A stretch of DNA of 64,000 nt from JACCTI01 sp038237435 (GTDB lineage Bacteria > Verrucomicrobiota > Verrucomicrobiia > Chthoniobacterales > UBA10450): contig JBBRYT010000007.1 in the NCBI GenBank assembly GCA_038237435.1, positions 1 to 64,000 on the forward strand, given 5' to 3'. Below are positions 36,050-45,263 of the stretch, piece by piece. The position numbers and the translations under genes are program-made. Under the pieces are notes generated by a model that did no database searches, was not told the origin of the DNA, and saw nothing but the letters and a program-made list of their open reading frames with translations. Position 1 is the first letter of the stretch; each line of letters starts with the position of its first letter.

Positions 36050-37026
36050 CGGGCCGCTACCCTACTCGAGTCCGGACCTTCGAGAAAAATCTTCTTCGCT
36101 CGGCGGCGCGCATGCCGATCGCCGGGCAGATTTGTTTTCGCTACGCTGCCGGCGGTATCGAGGAGCGAACGCACACGCTCAATCGATTCGAAATCAATAT
36201 TGCTAACGTTTTCTTTGCGTAACCACTCGCGAATGATACGCCGCTGCCACGCGATGGGCCGCCCGGCGAGCTCCGCGACCGAAAGTTCACGCGAGGTTTC
36301 CGGAAGCAATGAGCGAAGCCATTCTTCCTCATCGGCAGCGATAGATGCTGCGCGCCAAATGCTTTTTCGAATACCGCGACCGAATTCCTTTTCCAGAAAA
36401 GGAATGATGCGATGACGGAAGCGATTGCGCGTCGGCTTCAAACTTCGATTGCTCGCATCGTCGCGAAATTTTAGCCGATGCCTTGTGATGTAGCTGTCGA
36501 TCTCTTCGCGCCAGGTTCCCAACATCGGTCGCACGACTGTTAGGCCTTCACGTTTGGTGATTGGTCGAATAGATCGCAGACCTTCGTTAGCCGCTCCGCG
36601 GAAAAGATTAATCAAAAACGTCTCGACCAGATCGTCGGCATGGTGTGCGAGAAAAATCTGTGCGCAATGCCTTCGGCGCGCGATCTGCGCAAAAAAAGCG
36701 TAGCGCGCTTCTCGCGCGGCCGTTTCGATTGATCGCTTCTCGGCCTCGGCGCGTCTCGTCACATCCACGGAACCCAGTTCGAAAGGGAGATTATTCTTCT
36801 TTGCCAAGCTCGCGACAAAACGCGCATCCGCTTCCGAGCTGCGTCCCCGCAGACGATGATTGAGATGGCAAACGATAAGCTTCCGATACCCGCGTGCGAG
36901 CAAAGCATGGAATAACGCCACCGAATCACGCCCGCCTGAGACTCCGACCAAATAGCGGCTCTCGCCAGGATAATCGCGCAGGACTTCCGCATTCAAAATT
37001 TCTGTGTCCTTTACCGCTCCCGCCAT
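36046..37026 (-). CDS. tilS: tRNA(Ile)-lysidine synthase
   Basis: TilS converts C34 of tRNA-Ile(CAU) to lysidine. The 326-residue protein has the P-loop SGGRDS at 30-35, HLNHRLRGRSSEAD, and the family's KKNNLPFELGSVDV, AREARYAFF and LAHHADDLVETFLINLFRG. The C-terminal substrate-binding domains are shortened compared with E. coli TilS (432), as in other short-form bacterial versions. It overlaps gltX by 4 nt. Confidence 0.93.
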   Translation of the reverse strand: MAGAVKDTEILNAEVLRDYPGESRYLVGVSGGRDSVALFHALLARGYRKLIVCHLNHRLRGRSSEADARFVASLAKKNNLPFELGSVDVTRRAEAEKRSIETAAREARYAFFAQIARRRHCAQIFLAHHADDLVETFLINLFRGAANEGLRSIRPITKREGLTVVRPMLGTWREEIDSYITRHRLKFRDDASNRSLKPTRNRFRHRIIPFLEKEFGRGIRKSIWRAASIAADEEEWLRSLLPETSRELSVAELAGRPIAWQRRIIREWLRKENVSNIDFESIERVRSLLDTAGSVAKTNLPGDRHARRRAKKIFLEGPDSSRVAAR

Positions 37027-37099
37027 TCGTTAAGAGAAAGAAATAAAACGACGAATGTCGAATGACGAAACATGGAGAATTAAGTGGGCAATTTGACAT

Positions 37100-37117
37100 T
37101 GAATGAACGTTCATTCA
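37100..37117. promoter_or_regulatory. Palindromic TetR-type operator in front of tetR-RND operon
   Basis: TGAATGAACGTTCATTCA is a perfect 18-nt palindrome 23 nt before the chosen start of the TetR gene. A consensus -35 box TTGACA (37093-37098) lies directly upstream, so a bound repressor would cover the promoter core. The symmetry and location fit autoregulation by the TetR protein and control of the efflux genes behind it. Confidence 0.75.
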
Positions 37118-37140
37118 TCTTGCGCCCTTCAACTTTCTTA

Positions 37141-37764
37141 ATGGCTAACACACGGACCGAGCTTCCTGCTGATCGTCGCGACCAAATCCTGGCCGCCGCC
37201 ATGGCTGCTTTCGCCAAACGCGGTTTCCACCAGGCTAGCATGCACGACATCAGTGCTGAAGCTGGCATCAGCGTCGGCCTGATCTATCGCTACTTCGCGA
37301 ACAAGGAGGGGGTTATCGCCGCCATGGCCGACGAGCACAAGCGCCATATTGCTAAGGTGCTCGAGCAAGCGCGCCAAGCGCCGTCCCTGTTGGAGTCATT
37401 TGAGATTCTTTTCACGGCGCACTGCTGTGAGGAATCGCCGAAACTGCAATCTGCCTTTGTGATCGATCTTTATTCGGAGGCTTCCCGCAATCCGCAGGTT
37501 GCGAACCTAATCCGTGATGTCGTCGGAATGGCGATGGCCGGCGTGACTGACTTGATCGCGCGCGCGCCGGAAGCCGCAACCGGTTCGCATGATTTTTCGC
37601 CCGAAGAAATGGCCGAGTTAATCTATGCGGTCGCGCGGGGAATGTTGATGCGCGACATCTTGCAGCCAACGCAGATGACCGCTAGTGAACGGCGGACCAG
37701 CCAATTAAAAGTCGCGCGACGCTTGTGGCGCCTACTCTTTCAAGCTGAACCGGCCCTCGCCTAA
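37141..37764 (+). CDS. TetR/AcrR-family transcriptional repressor
   Basis: The start MANTRTELPADRRDQIL at 37141 is chosen because it leaves the operator and promoter upstream; an earlier in-frame ATG (37084) would place the palindrome inside the gene. The 207-residue protein has the TetR helix-turn-helix at about 13-58 (AAFAKRGFHQASMHDISAEAGISVGLIYRYFANKEGV) and an all-helical ligand domain. It heads a three-gene operon with an RND membrane-fusion protein (8 nt later) and transporter, so it probably senses an efflux substrate. Its stop lies in a CCTAACGA motif. Confidence 0.9.
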   Translation: MANTRTELPADRRDQILAAAMAAFAKRGFHQASMHDISAEAGISVGLIYRYFANKEGVIAAMADEHKRHIAKVLEQARQAPSLLESFEILFTAHCCEESPKLQSAFVIDLYSEASRNPQVANLIRDVVGMAMAGVTDLIARAPEAATGSHDFSPEEMAELIYAVARGMLMRDILQPTQMTASERRTSQLKVARRLWRLLFQAEPALA

Positions 37765-37772
37765 CGAATTGT

Positions 37773-38948
37773 ATGCACGCTACTGCTTCCCAGGTTTCTG
37801 ATCTTACCCCGAAACGCGCCCGCCGGTCCGTCGTCAAAATTGTTCTCGCCGTCATCGGTCTGTTTCTCGTCATCGCCGGCATCAAGGTGGCGCAGTTCGT
37901 CACCATGATAAAAGCCGGCCAGGCAATGGTGCTGCCGCCGACAACGGTGACAAGCGCGAAAGTCGGCCAAGCCAACTGGGTGCCGATGCGCACTGCGGTC
38001 GGCTCGATTTCGCCGGTCCAAGGCGCGACGATAGGAGCTGAGCTCGCCGGCATGGTGAGCAAGGTTGGATTTCAATCGGGCACGCCAGTGAAGAAAGGCG
38101 ATATGCTGATTGAGATCGACGCCTCGGCCGAGCAGGCGCAATTGCGTTCGGCGGAGGCAGACGGGGAGTTGTCCAAAGCGGATTTCGAACGCGCGCGCGG
38201 CCTGGCGGAACGGAAAGTTATCTCGCAGGCCGAGCTCGACACGGCGTCGGCGAAATTTTCGCAGAAGAAAGCCGCCGTCGATAACGTGCAATCGCTCATC
38301 GACAAAAAAGTAATCCGTGCGCCGTTCGACGGGATCGCAGGCATTCGCGAAGTAAACGTCGGCCAGATGGTGCCGATCGGACAGAAGCTCGTCACTTTGC
38401 AGGCGCTCGACCAGGTCTATGTGGATTTCTCATTGCCGCAGCAGCAACTTAGCGACATCACCGTTGGCATGCCGGTGAAAGTGACGACCGATGCGATTGA
38501 GGGACGTCAGTTCGAGGGCAAACTAACGGCAGTGAACTCGGCGGTCGATCCGGCAACGCGCAGCGTGGCATTGCAGGCTGCGCTGGATAACGCGGATCAC
38601 GCGTTGCGGGCCGGAATGTTCGCGCGCGTCAGCGTGATCCTGCCGGATTCAAAGCCGACGCTCTTCATCCCGGCGACCGCGGTTTTGTATGCACCCTTCG
38701 GCAACTCCGTTTATGTAATCGAGAAGAAGCACAACGATAAGACCGGCAAGGACGCGCTCATGTTGCGCCAGCAATTTATCCGCACCGGCGAAACGCGCGG
38801 TGATTTCGTCGCCGTCACGGAAGGTTTGAAAGAAGGCGATGAAATTGTCAGCACCGGCGTTTTCAAAATGCGTAACGGGATGGACGTTGTAGTGGACAAT
38901 AAACTCGCGCCCAAAGCCGAACTCTCACCCACGCCCGCTAACAGTTAG
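37773..38948 (+). CDS. RND efflux periplasmic adaptor (membrane fusion protein)
   Basis: This 391-residue protein has an N-terminal membrane anchor (VVKIVLAVIGLFLVIAGIKVA), lipoyl half-motifs (GAELAGMVSKVGFQSGTPVKKGDMLIEID and KVIRAPFDGIAGIREVNVGQMV), an alpha-hairpin between them and a beta-barrel with VDPATRSVALQA. This is the HlyD/AcrA/MdtA adaptor layout. It bridges the RND pump at 38952 to an outer-membrane channel; no TolC homologue is encoded in this operon. The final codons contain an imperfect CAGTTAGGC form of the repeated motif. Confidence 0.92.
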   Translation: MHATASQVSDLTPKRARRSVVKIVLAVIGLFLVIAGIKVAQFVTMIKAGQAMVLPPTTVTSAKVGQANWVPMRTAVGSISPVQGATIGAELAGMVSKVGFQSGTPVKKGDMLIEIDASAEQAQLRSAEADGELSKADFERARGLAERKVISQAELDTASAKFSQKKAAVDNVQSLIDKKVIRAPFDGIAGIREVNVGQMVPIGQKLVTLQALDQVYVDFSLPQQQLSDITVGMPVKVTTDAIEGRQFEGKLTAVNSAVDPATRSVALQAALDNADHALRAGMFARVSVILPDSKPTLFIPATAVLYAPFGNSVYVIEKKHNDKTGKDALMLRQQFIRTGETRGDFVAVTEGLKEGDEIVSTGVFKMRNGMDVVVDNKLAPKAELSPTPANS

Positions 38949-38951
38949 GCT

Positions 38952-41900
38952 TTGAAATCTTTTACCGACATTTTCATTCGCCGGCCGGTTCTCGCGCTGG
39001 TCGTCAGCCTTGTCATTGTCATCGCTGGCGCGCAGGCGATCTCCTCGTTGAACGTGCGCCAGTATCCACGCACCGATGTCGCCTCCGTCACGGTGACGAC
39101 GATCTACGTCGGCGCGAGCGCGGAGTTGGTGCGCGGATTTATCACGACACCGCTTGAGCGCGCGATCGCGGCCGCGGACGGAATTGATTATCTGCAATCG
39201 CAAAGCGCGCAGGGCGTATCGACGATCACGGCGCGGCTGAAGCTGAATTACGATTCGAACAAGGCGCTCTCGGAGATCAGCTCGAAGGTGAATCAGGTGC
39301 GGGGTGACCTTCCACCCGAAGCCGAGATCCCCGTCATCAACATCGCTTCGGCCGACTCGCAGTTCGCCTCCTGTTACCTCAGCTTCACCTCGGATATTCT
39401 CCAAGCGAATGAGATCACTGATTATCTCAGCCGCATCGTCCAGCCGCGCCTGACTGCGATCGCAGGTGTGCAGAAAGCCGACATCCTCGGCGGCCGCACT
39501 TTCGCCATGCGCATTTGGCTGAAGCCGGACCGCATGGCCGCGCTCAACGTCAGTCCCGCGCAAGTGCGAAAAGCGCTCGGGAACAATAACTACCTCGCCG
39601 CGCTCGGTAGCACCAAGGGTTCGCTGGTGCAGGTGAACCTGACGGCGAACACAGACCTGCATACGGTCGAGGATTTCAAGAACCTCGTCGTGCGCGAAGA
39701 GAATGCAGTACTCGTTAGGCTAGGCGACATCTCCGACGTCGTGCTCGGCGCGGAAGACTACAACACAGAGGTGCGTTTCTCCGGTCAGCGTGCCGTCTTT
39801 ATGGGCATCTTTGTTCTGCCGAATGCAAATTCGATCGATGTGGTAAAGCGCGTCCGTACGGAGATGGTGCAGATCCAGAAAGAGCTCCCCACCGGCATGA
39901 AGGGGCTGATCGCTTATGACGGCACAGCCTACATCAACACCGCGATCAAGGACGTCTTCCACACCCTGGTTGAAACGCTGCTCATCGTTATCGTCGTCAT
40001 CTTTCTCTTCCTCGGGTCCGTGCGTTCCGTGCTCATCCCGGTGGTGGCGATTCCGATCTCGCTCATCGGCGCCGTCTTCCTCATGCAGGTCTTCGGCTTC
40101 AGCGTGAACTTGCTTACGCTCCTCGCGATCGTGCTCTCGGTCGGTCTCGTCGTCGATGACGCGATCGTCGTGGTCGAGAACGTGGAGCGACATTTGCGCG
40201 AGGGCTCGGCACCGCTTAACGCCGCTTTGCAAGGCGCGCGTGAGCTTGTCGGTCCCATCATCGCCATGACGATTACGCTCGCCGCGGTTTATATTCCGAT
40301 CGGCATTCAAGGCGGATTGACCGGCACATTGTTCCGCGAATTCGCCTTCACCCTTGCTGGCGCGGTCGCAATTTCCGGTGTCGTTGCGCTGACGCTCTCA
40401 CCGGTGATGTCGGCGAAATTCTTGCGCCAGGGTGCCAGCGAGCGCGGCTTTGCCGGCAAAGTAAATCATATTTTCGACCGCATTCGCGACTGGTACGGCC
40501 GCCACCTCGATGCGACTTTGCGGGTTCGACCCGCGGTTTATGCAGCGTGGATCGGCCTGACGATCATCGCGGCAATCATGTTTGTTCTCATGCCAATGTT
40601 CGCGGCCAAGGAACTCGCTCCGACCGAAGATCAGGGCGTCATCTTCGGCATCATGACCGCACCAGCAAATTCGACCATTGAACAGACGTCGGCCTTCTCG
40701 GATGCGGCCGGCCAGGTGTTTCGAAGCTTCCCGCAATGCGACTTCACATTTCAGCTCACGTTCCCGAGCAACGGCTTCGGTGGAATGGTCCTGAAGCCTT
40801 GGGATCAACGAAAAGAAACTGCCTTTGACTTGATGCCGCAGGTGCAGGCAAAAATCGGCGCTATTCCTGGAATTGAAATGTTCCCGGCCATGCCTCCTGC
40901 ATTACCTGGCGGCGGAACTTTCCCGGTCGAATTTGTGTTGCTCTCGACCGAAGAGCCAGAGCGGATGCTCGAGTTCGCCAATCAAATCAAAGCCAAGGCG
41001 ATGGAGAGCAAAAAATTCTTCTTCCCGCCAATCATCGATACGAAGATCGACCAGCCGCAGGCCGAAGTGGTCTTCGATCACGACAAGGTCGCGGCGCTCG
41101 GGCTCAACCTGACGCAAGTAGGCGCCGACATGTCGGCCATGCTCGGTGGCAACTTCGTCAACCGTTTCAACATCGCGGGCCGCAGCTACAAAGTGATTCC
41201 GCAGATCGAGCGCAGCGAGCGCTTGAATGCGAAACAGCTCGAAACCATTTACGTCACTGGGCCTAACGACAAGTTGATGCCGTTAAGCACGGTCGCGCAT
41301 ATCGAAGAGAAGACGGTTCCGCGTTCACTGAATCGCCTGCAGCAATTGAATGCGGTCACGATCAGTGGCGCGTCTGCCTTGCCGCTCGATCAGGCGCTCA
41401 AACTTCTCGAAGGCGAAGCGATCAAGATTCTGCCGAAGGGTTATACCATCGATTACACTGGCGAGTCGCGGCAGCTTCGCGTGGAAGGCGACAAGTTTTT
41501 GCCCGCGTTCGGTCTTGCCGTGATCCTGATCTTTCTGGTTCTGGCCGCGCAATTCAACAGCTTCCGCGATCCGTTCATCATTTTGCTCGGCTCCGTGCCA
41601 CTCGCGCTCTTCGGCGCAATGATCTTCATGTTCGAAAAATCACCGAACCCAAACCTGAAATTTTTCACTAACGCGTGGACCACCAGCTTTAACATCTACT
41701 CGCAGGTCGGACTCGTTACGCTGGTCGGCCTTATCTCAAAGAACGGAATTCTCATCGTCGAGTTCGCTAACAAATTGCAACAGCAAGGACGCGACAAAGT
41801 TCACGCCGTAGCGGAAGCGGCGCGTACTCGTTTGCGTCCCATCCTCATGACCACGATTGCGACCGTCGCAGGTCACATGCCTCTCGTCTTCGTCACGGGC

Positions 41901-42140
41901 GCCGGAGCTCGTGCGCGTAACTCGATCGGTCTCGTGCTCGTCGGCGGGATGACCATCGGCACGATCTTCACTCTCTTCATCGTTCCATCGCTCTACGTCC
42001 TGCTCGCCAAACAACATGATCACGACTTCGACGGAGTCGATCTCGATGGCGACAACATCGGCGACGCGCAGGCCCTGCCGGAATTTGCCATGGCGGACGG
42101 CAACGGCCGTTGGTCGAATGGCAACGGCAACGGCGCCTAA
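38952..42140 (+). CDS. RND multidrug efflux transporter (HAE1 type)
   Basis: This 1062-residue protein has the AcrB/MexB architecture: FIRRPVLALVVSLVIVIAG at the start, two large periplasmic loops, and twelve membrane segments. The proton-relay Asp pair is in VGLVVDDAIVVVENVERH. RPILMTTIATVAGHMPLV and GLISKNGILIVEFAN are typical of the second half. The start is TTG, directly after the adaptor. The C-terminus carries an unusual Asp/Gly/Asn-rich tail (DHDFDGVDLDGDNIGD). The gene ends in GCCTAACGAG, 6 nt before the convergent BrkB-like gene. Confidence 0.94.
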   Translation: MKSFTDIFIRRPVLALVVSLVIVIAGAQAISSLNVRQYPRTDVASVTVTTIYVGASAELVRGFITTPLERAIAAADGIDYLQSQSAQGVSTITARLKLNYDSNKALSEISSKVNQVRGDLPPEAEIPVINIASADSQFASCYLSFTSDILQANEITDYLSRIVQPRLTAIAGVQKADILGGRTFAMRIWLKPDRMAALNVSPAQVRKALGNNNYLAALGSTKGSLVQVNLTANTDLHTVEDFKNLVVREENAVLVRLGDISDVVLGAEDYNTEVRFSGQRAVFMGIFVLPNANSIDVVKRVRTEMVQIQKELPTGMKGLIAYDGTAYINTAIKDVFHTLVETLLIVIVVIFLFLGSVRSVLIPVVAIPISLIGAVFLMQVFGFSVNLLTLLAIVLSVGLVVDDAIVVVENVERHLREGSAPLNAALQGARELVGPIIAMTITLAAVYIPIGIQGGLTGTLFREFAFTLAGAVAISGVVALTLSPVMSAKFLRQGASERGFAGKVNHIFDRIRDWYGRHLDATLRVRPAVYAAWIGLTIIAAIMFVLMPMFAAKELAPTEDQGVIFGIMTAPANSTIEQTSAFSDAAGQVFRSFPQCDFTFQLTFPSNGFGGMVLKPWDQRKETAFDLMPQVQAKIGAIPGIEMFPAMPPALPGGGTFPVEFVLLSTEEPERMLEFANQIKAKAMESKKFFFPPIIDTKIDQPQAEVVFDHDKVAALGLNLTQVGADMSAMLGGNFVNRFNIAGRSYKVIPQIERSERLNAKQLETIYVTGPNDKLMPLSTVAHIEEKTVPRSLNRLQQLNAVTISGASALPLDQALKLLEGEAIKILPKGYTIDYTGESRQLRVEGDKFLPAFGLAVILIFLVLAAQFNSFRDPFIILLGSVPLALFGAMIFMFEKSPNPNLKFFTNAWTTSFNIYSQVGLVTLVGLISKNGILIVEFANKLQQQGRDKVHAVAEAARTRLRPILMTTIATVAGHMPLVFVTGAGARARNSIGLVLVGGMTIGTIFTLFIVPSLYVLLAKQHDHDFDGVDLDGDNIGDAQALPEFAMADGNGRWSNGNGNGA

Positions 42141-42146
42141 CGAGTC

Positions 42147-43103
42147 CTAATACTCTTTGGTGCCGCGGCCGGAAGTCTCTACTTCCGAGCGCTCGATACA
42201 GACGGCGTACTTATTGGGCTCAACCTCTCCGCCGTTCCGATGCGCGTAAACCTGGGTGAACTCCGCGCCGAAAAGCAGGATCTGCGACGAGTAGTAAATC
42301 CATAGTAACAACGTGATGAGCGAACTGGCCGCGCCATATGCCGAGCCAGCCGCGCCGCTGCCCAGGTAAAGTCCAAGGGCCCATTTACCGACGAGGAAGA
42401 GCGTGGCCGTCAGAGCGGCGCCGATCCAAACGTCGCGCCAGCGTACGATCACATCGGGCAAAAACTTAAAGATGATGGCGAAGATGCAGATAATGACGGC
42501 CAGGTCGAAAACCAGATAGACAACAATCGCTAAACCAAGACCGCCGGGCATTGCACTTTGAACGTAATGGCTAAACGCTTTCAGCAGCGTTTCGATCACG
42601 AGCGAAACGAGAAGGAGAAAACAAACGCCACCTACCATCGCAAAAGAAAGGAAGCGCATCCGCAAAAATCCCCAGATGCCCGCACCCGGTTTCGCTTTCA
42701 CTCCCCAAATGGTGTTGAGCGCGTCCTGTAACTGACCGAAAACCCCGCTGGCGCCGAAAAGAGCGAGCGCGATACCGATGACCGTGGCGAGCGCCCCTTT
42801 AGAAGGTTGCGCCGCAGTCTGTGCAATGTCCTTCACCACTTTGACCGCGCTCTCATTGAGAAAAAATCCCATTTGCTCGGTGAGCTTCTCCCATGCGCCG
42901 GCTGGATCGTGCCGAAAAATTAGACCCACGATCGCGAGCAAAACCAGGATGAGCGGCGCCAGCGAAAAGACGGTGTAGTAAGCGAGAGCGGCACCTTGCG
43001 CCGGAGCTTTGTCCTCCAGCCACTCGTTAAAGGTCGTCGTGAACAACGCGACGATCTTGTTCGAAGTGAGGCTTTTAAAAAACGAGGTTTGCGATTTGGC
43101 CAT
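42147..43103 (-). CDS. YihY/BrkB-family inner membrane protein
   Basis: The ATG at 43103 (MAKSQTSFFKS) is preferred over an upstream TTG. The 318-residue protein has APAQGAALAYYTVFSLAPLILVLLAIVGL, a family signature, followed by about six membrane segments and SLITLLLWIYYSSQILLFGAEFTQVYA near the C-terminus. BrkB/YihY proteins were once called ribonuclease BN in error; their role in the membrane is not settled. It stands alone between the RND operon and a small membrane protein gene. Confidence 0.9.
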   Translation of the reverse strand: MAKSQTSFFKSLTSNKIVALFTTTFNEWLEDKAPAQGAALAYYTVFSLAPLILVLLAIVGLIFRHDPAGAWEKLTEQMGFFLNESAVKVVKDIAQTAAQPSKGALATVIGIALALFGASGVFGQLQDALNTIWGVKAKPGAGIWGFLRMRFLSFAMVGGVCFLLLVSLVIETLLKAFSHYVQSAMPGGLGLAIVVYLVFDLAVIICIFAIIFKFLPDVIVRWRDVWIGAALTATLFLVGKWALGLYLGSGAAGSAYGAASSLITLLLWIYYSSQILLFGAEFTQVYAHRNGGEVEPNKYAVCIERSEVETSGRGTKEY

Positions 43104-43213
43104 GCGAAAATCCAAGTATTAATCGCAGCGCAGCTCACGAGAGGATGGCGCAGAATGAAAACGCTTCGCACACTCATAAGGATCTGCGCGCACGTTTGCG
43201 GTGTGTGGATTGG

Positions 43214-43435
43214 ATGAGACAACTGCAATGGCCGGCCATGATCGCCACCCTGCTCTCGGCCTGGCTGGTGGCGGCGCAGGCAAAAGGGCGCCGCAAAGTT
43301 GGCTTCGGCATTTTTCTTGTCAGCAATGTTCTCTGGATAGCGTGGGCCTGTTACGATCACGCCTACGCGCTCATCGTTTTGCAGGTCGGACTTATCGTCC
43401 TCAACATCCGCGGCGTAGCGAAAAACGAGTCCTAA
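43214..43435 (+). CDS. Small membrane protein, PnuC/SWEET-like helices
   Basis: The 73-residue form starting MRQLQWPAMIATLLSAWLVA has three membrane helices, including GFGIFLVSNVLWIAWACY and YALIVLQVGLIVLNIRGVAKN. The last part resembles the helix pattern of PnuC- or SemiSWEET-type small transporters, but no function can be assigned. A longer in-frame start at 43145 exists. The end overlaps the convergent bshA gene by 4 nt. Confidence 0.6.
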   Translation: MRQLQWPAMIATLLSAWLVAAQAKGRRKVGFGIFLVSNVLWIAWACYDHAYALIVLQVGLIVLNIRGVAKNES

Positions 43436-44553
43436 TTCTGCCTAACGAGTCGTTGGTAAAGTTTTTCGTAAAGCGGCACGATTCGCTCCGCGGAAAATTT
43501 TGCCGTCGCCTCACGCAAACCGCATTCACCTAAACGGCGGGCGAGCTCAGGTGATTCGGCCAGCCGAGATAGCGACGCCGCCATCGCTTCGATATCGGCA
43601 AACGGATGAAGAAATCCGCTCTTTCCCTGGGTCACGACTTCTGGAATTCCGCCCACCCGAAAAGCCACGACCGGACGCGCGTGAAACAATGTTTCAAGAA
43701 TACTCAGGCCGAAACTTTCCGTTTCCGATGTGTAGAGACCAGCATCGGCCGCGCTCAGGTAATCCTCTACCTCGATCACGTTTTCACGCACGATGACGCG
43801 ACTGCGCAACGCAAGTTCATCGATAAGCTGGTCGTAGGGTGCAAAAGAGTTACCCGCCAGAATAAGCAGCCGCATCGCGTGCTTCTTCTGTGCAGCCGCG
43901 AAAACGCGCAGAAGTAAATCAATCCGCTTGAGCGGTCGCACATTCGACGTGTGCACAACGAGGAACTCCTCATCACCCACGCCGAGCTCACGCCGCAATT
44001 CGCTCCGACTCCGCTTTGGCGCGGAAGGAATGAAAAAATTTGGAATCACTTCCACTTCTTTTTTCAGTCCGAAAGTCGCGAGGGTTTCTTTGCGCAAATT
44101 TTCCGACACAGTCGTGATCGCGTCCGATTCTTTCAGCGCATGCTCGATCGCTTCCCGATAACTCGGGTCCTGTCCCAACAAGGTCGTGTCCGTGCCATGC
44201 AAAGTCGTGACGATCCGCGGCGAATTTTGCCCGAGCATCTGACGCGCGAGATAAGCCGCGGTCGCGTGCGGCACCGCGTAGTGAACATGAAAAATGTCGA
44301 GCTGCTTCTCGCGCGCGACCTTCGCCATTTTTACCGCGAGCGGCAAAGTGTAATCGGGATAGCGGAAAAGACTGTATTCGTTCACCACCACTTCGTGAAA
44401 AAAAATGCGTGGTTGCGAGAGATCGAGACGCACCGGCTTCGATGAACTGAAGAAATGAACTTCGTGGCCCGCACGCGCCAGCTCGTGCCCCAGCGCAGTC
44501 GCGAGAATTCCGCTGCCCCCGATGAGCGGATAACAAGTGATTCCGATCTTCAT
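43432..44553 (-). CDS. bshA: N-acetyl-alpha-D-glucosaminyl L-malate synthase (bacillithiol step 1)
   Basis: BshA joins UDP-GlcNAc and L-malate. The start MKIGITCYPLIGGSG at 44553 overlaps the bshB stop (TGATG). The 373-residue GT-B glycosyltransferase has GILATALGHELARAGHEVHF, DIFHVHYAVPHATAAYLA, TTLHGTDTTLLGQDPSY, SNVRPLKRIDLLLRVF and ETESFGLSILETLFHARPVVAFRVGGIPEVV, closely following the BshA subfamily. It lies downstream of bshB and a BshC-like gene, giving a complete bacillithiol set. The 3' end, with a GCCTAACGAG motif, overlaps a convergent small gene. Confidence 0.93.
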   Translation of the reverse strand: MKIGITCYPLIGGSGILATALGHELARAGHEVHFFSSSKPVRLDLSQPRIFFHEVVVNEYSLFRYPDYTLPLAVKMAKVAREKQLDIFHVHYAVPHATAAYLARQMLGQNSPRIVTTLHGTDTTLLGQDPSYREAIEHALKESDAITTVSENLRKETLATFGLKKEVEVIPNFFIPSAPKRSRSELRRELGVGDEEFLVVHTSNVRPLKRIDLLLRVFAAAQKKHAMRLLILAGNSFAPYDQLIDELALRSRVIVRENVIEVEDYLSAADAGLYTSETESFGLSILETLFHARPVVAFRVGGIPEVVTQGKSGFLHPFADIEAMAASLSRLAESPELARRLGECGLREATAKFSAERIVPLYEKLYQRLVRQN

Positions 44554-45263
44554 CAAAATAGTCGACTGCTCTTCGGAATCTCGTCGAGCGACTTCACTAG
44601 GAGATCGTCTGCGAGGAATATTGCCTGCGCATATTCCACGCCGGCTTCGACGCCGAGTAATCGCGCCCGCGCCGTCTGCAGCTCGATGTAATTTCGTGTG
44701 CGCAGTTGCGTGCGATGACATTCCATCAACGCCTTCCATTTTTCGAAATGCGCACTGATATCGACGCGAATTTTCACACCACGCGGTTCGGCCGATGGCG
44801 TCACCGCGTATTGGAAATGCCGGGTGACGGCGTGCGACGCACGTTCGAGCAACTCCTCGATTCCACCGTATCGCGCGAAACGCGCCGCTTCGCGTGCGAG
44901 CGAACCGACCACATGATGATCTGGATGTTGCTCCGCTGAAGTTACCGAACTGAGTAGTATATCCGGCCTAACGAGTCGTATTTGTCCCGCGATGGCAAAA
45001 GCATTTTGTCGCGTCGCCTCGATATGTGCGTCGCCACCGAGATCGAGAAATTCAATCTTTGCGCCCAACAAGTCTGCCGCGGCGCGCGCTTCCGCTTCGC
45101 GTTCTTCCGGCCTGCCATTCGTTCCCGATTCACCGCGCGAACAGACGCTGAGAAAAATTTCACTGCCGCTCGCTGCTTCCGCGAGCAGAATGCCGCCGCA
45201 AGCGAACTCGAGGTCGTCCGGGTGAGCTCCGATCGCGAGAATCCGTTTAGACTTCCGGGACAT
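44553..45263 (-). CDS. bshB: PIG-L family GlcNAc-malate deacetylase (bacillithiol step 2)
   Basis: The start MSRKSKRILAIGAHPDDLE at 45263 gives a 236-residue PIG-L deacetylase with zinc motif AHPDDLE at 13-19, SRGESGTNG near 42-50, and EQHPDHHVVG with histidines at 113-117. NYIELQTARARLLG near the end fits the BshB1 type. It removes the acetyl group of GlcNAc-malate. It overlaps the BshC-like gene by about 17 nt and bshA by 1 nt, so all three are translationally coupled. Confidence 0.9.
   Translation of the reverse strand: MSRKSKRILAIGAHPDDLEFACGGILLAEAASGSEIFLSVCSRGESGTNGRPEEREAEARAAADLLGAKIEFLDLGGDAHIEATRQNAFAIAGQIRLVRPDILLSSVTSAEQHPDHHVVGSLAREAARFARYGGIEELLERASHAVTRHFQYAVTPSAEPRGVKIRVDISAHFEKWKALMECHRTQLRTRNYIELQTARARLLGVEAGVEYAQAIFLADDLLVKSLDEIPKSSRLF

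Noticed and set aside
39720..40310. 196-residue minus-strand frame inside the RND gene
   Set aside because: Its Asp/Glu/His-rich sequence is the complement of the transporter's membrane segments; no start site or domain.
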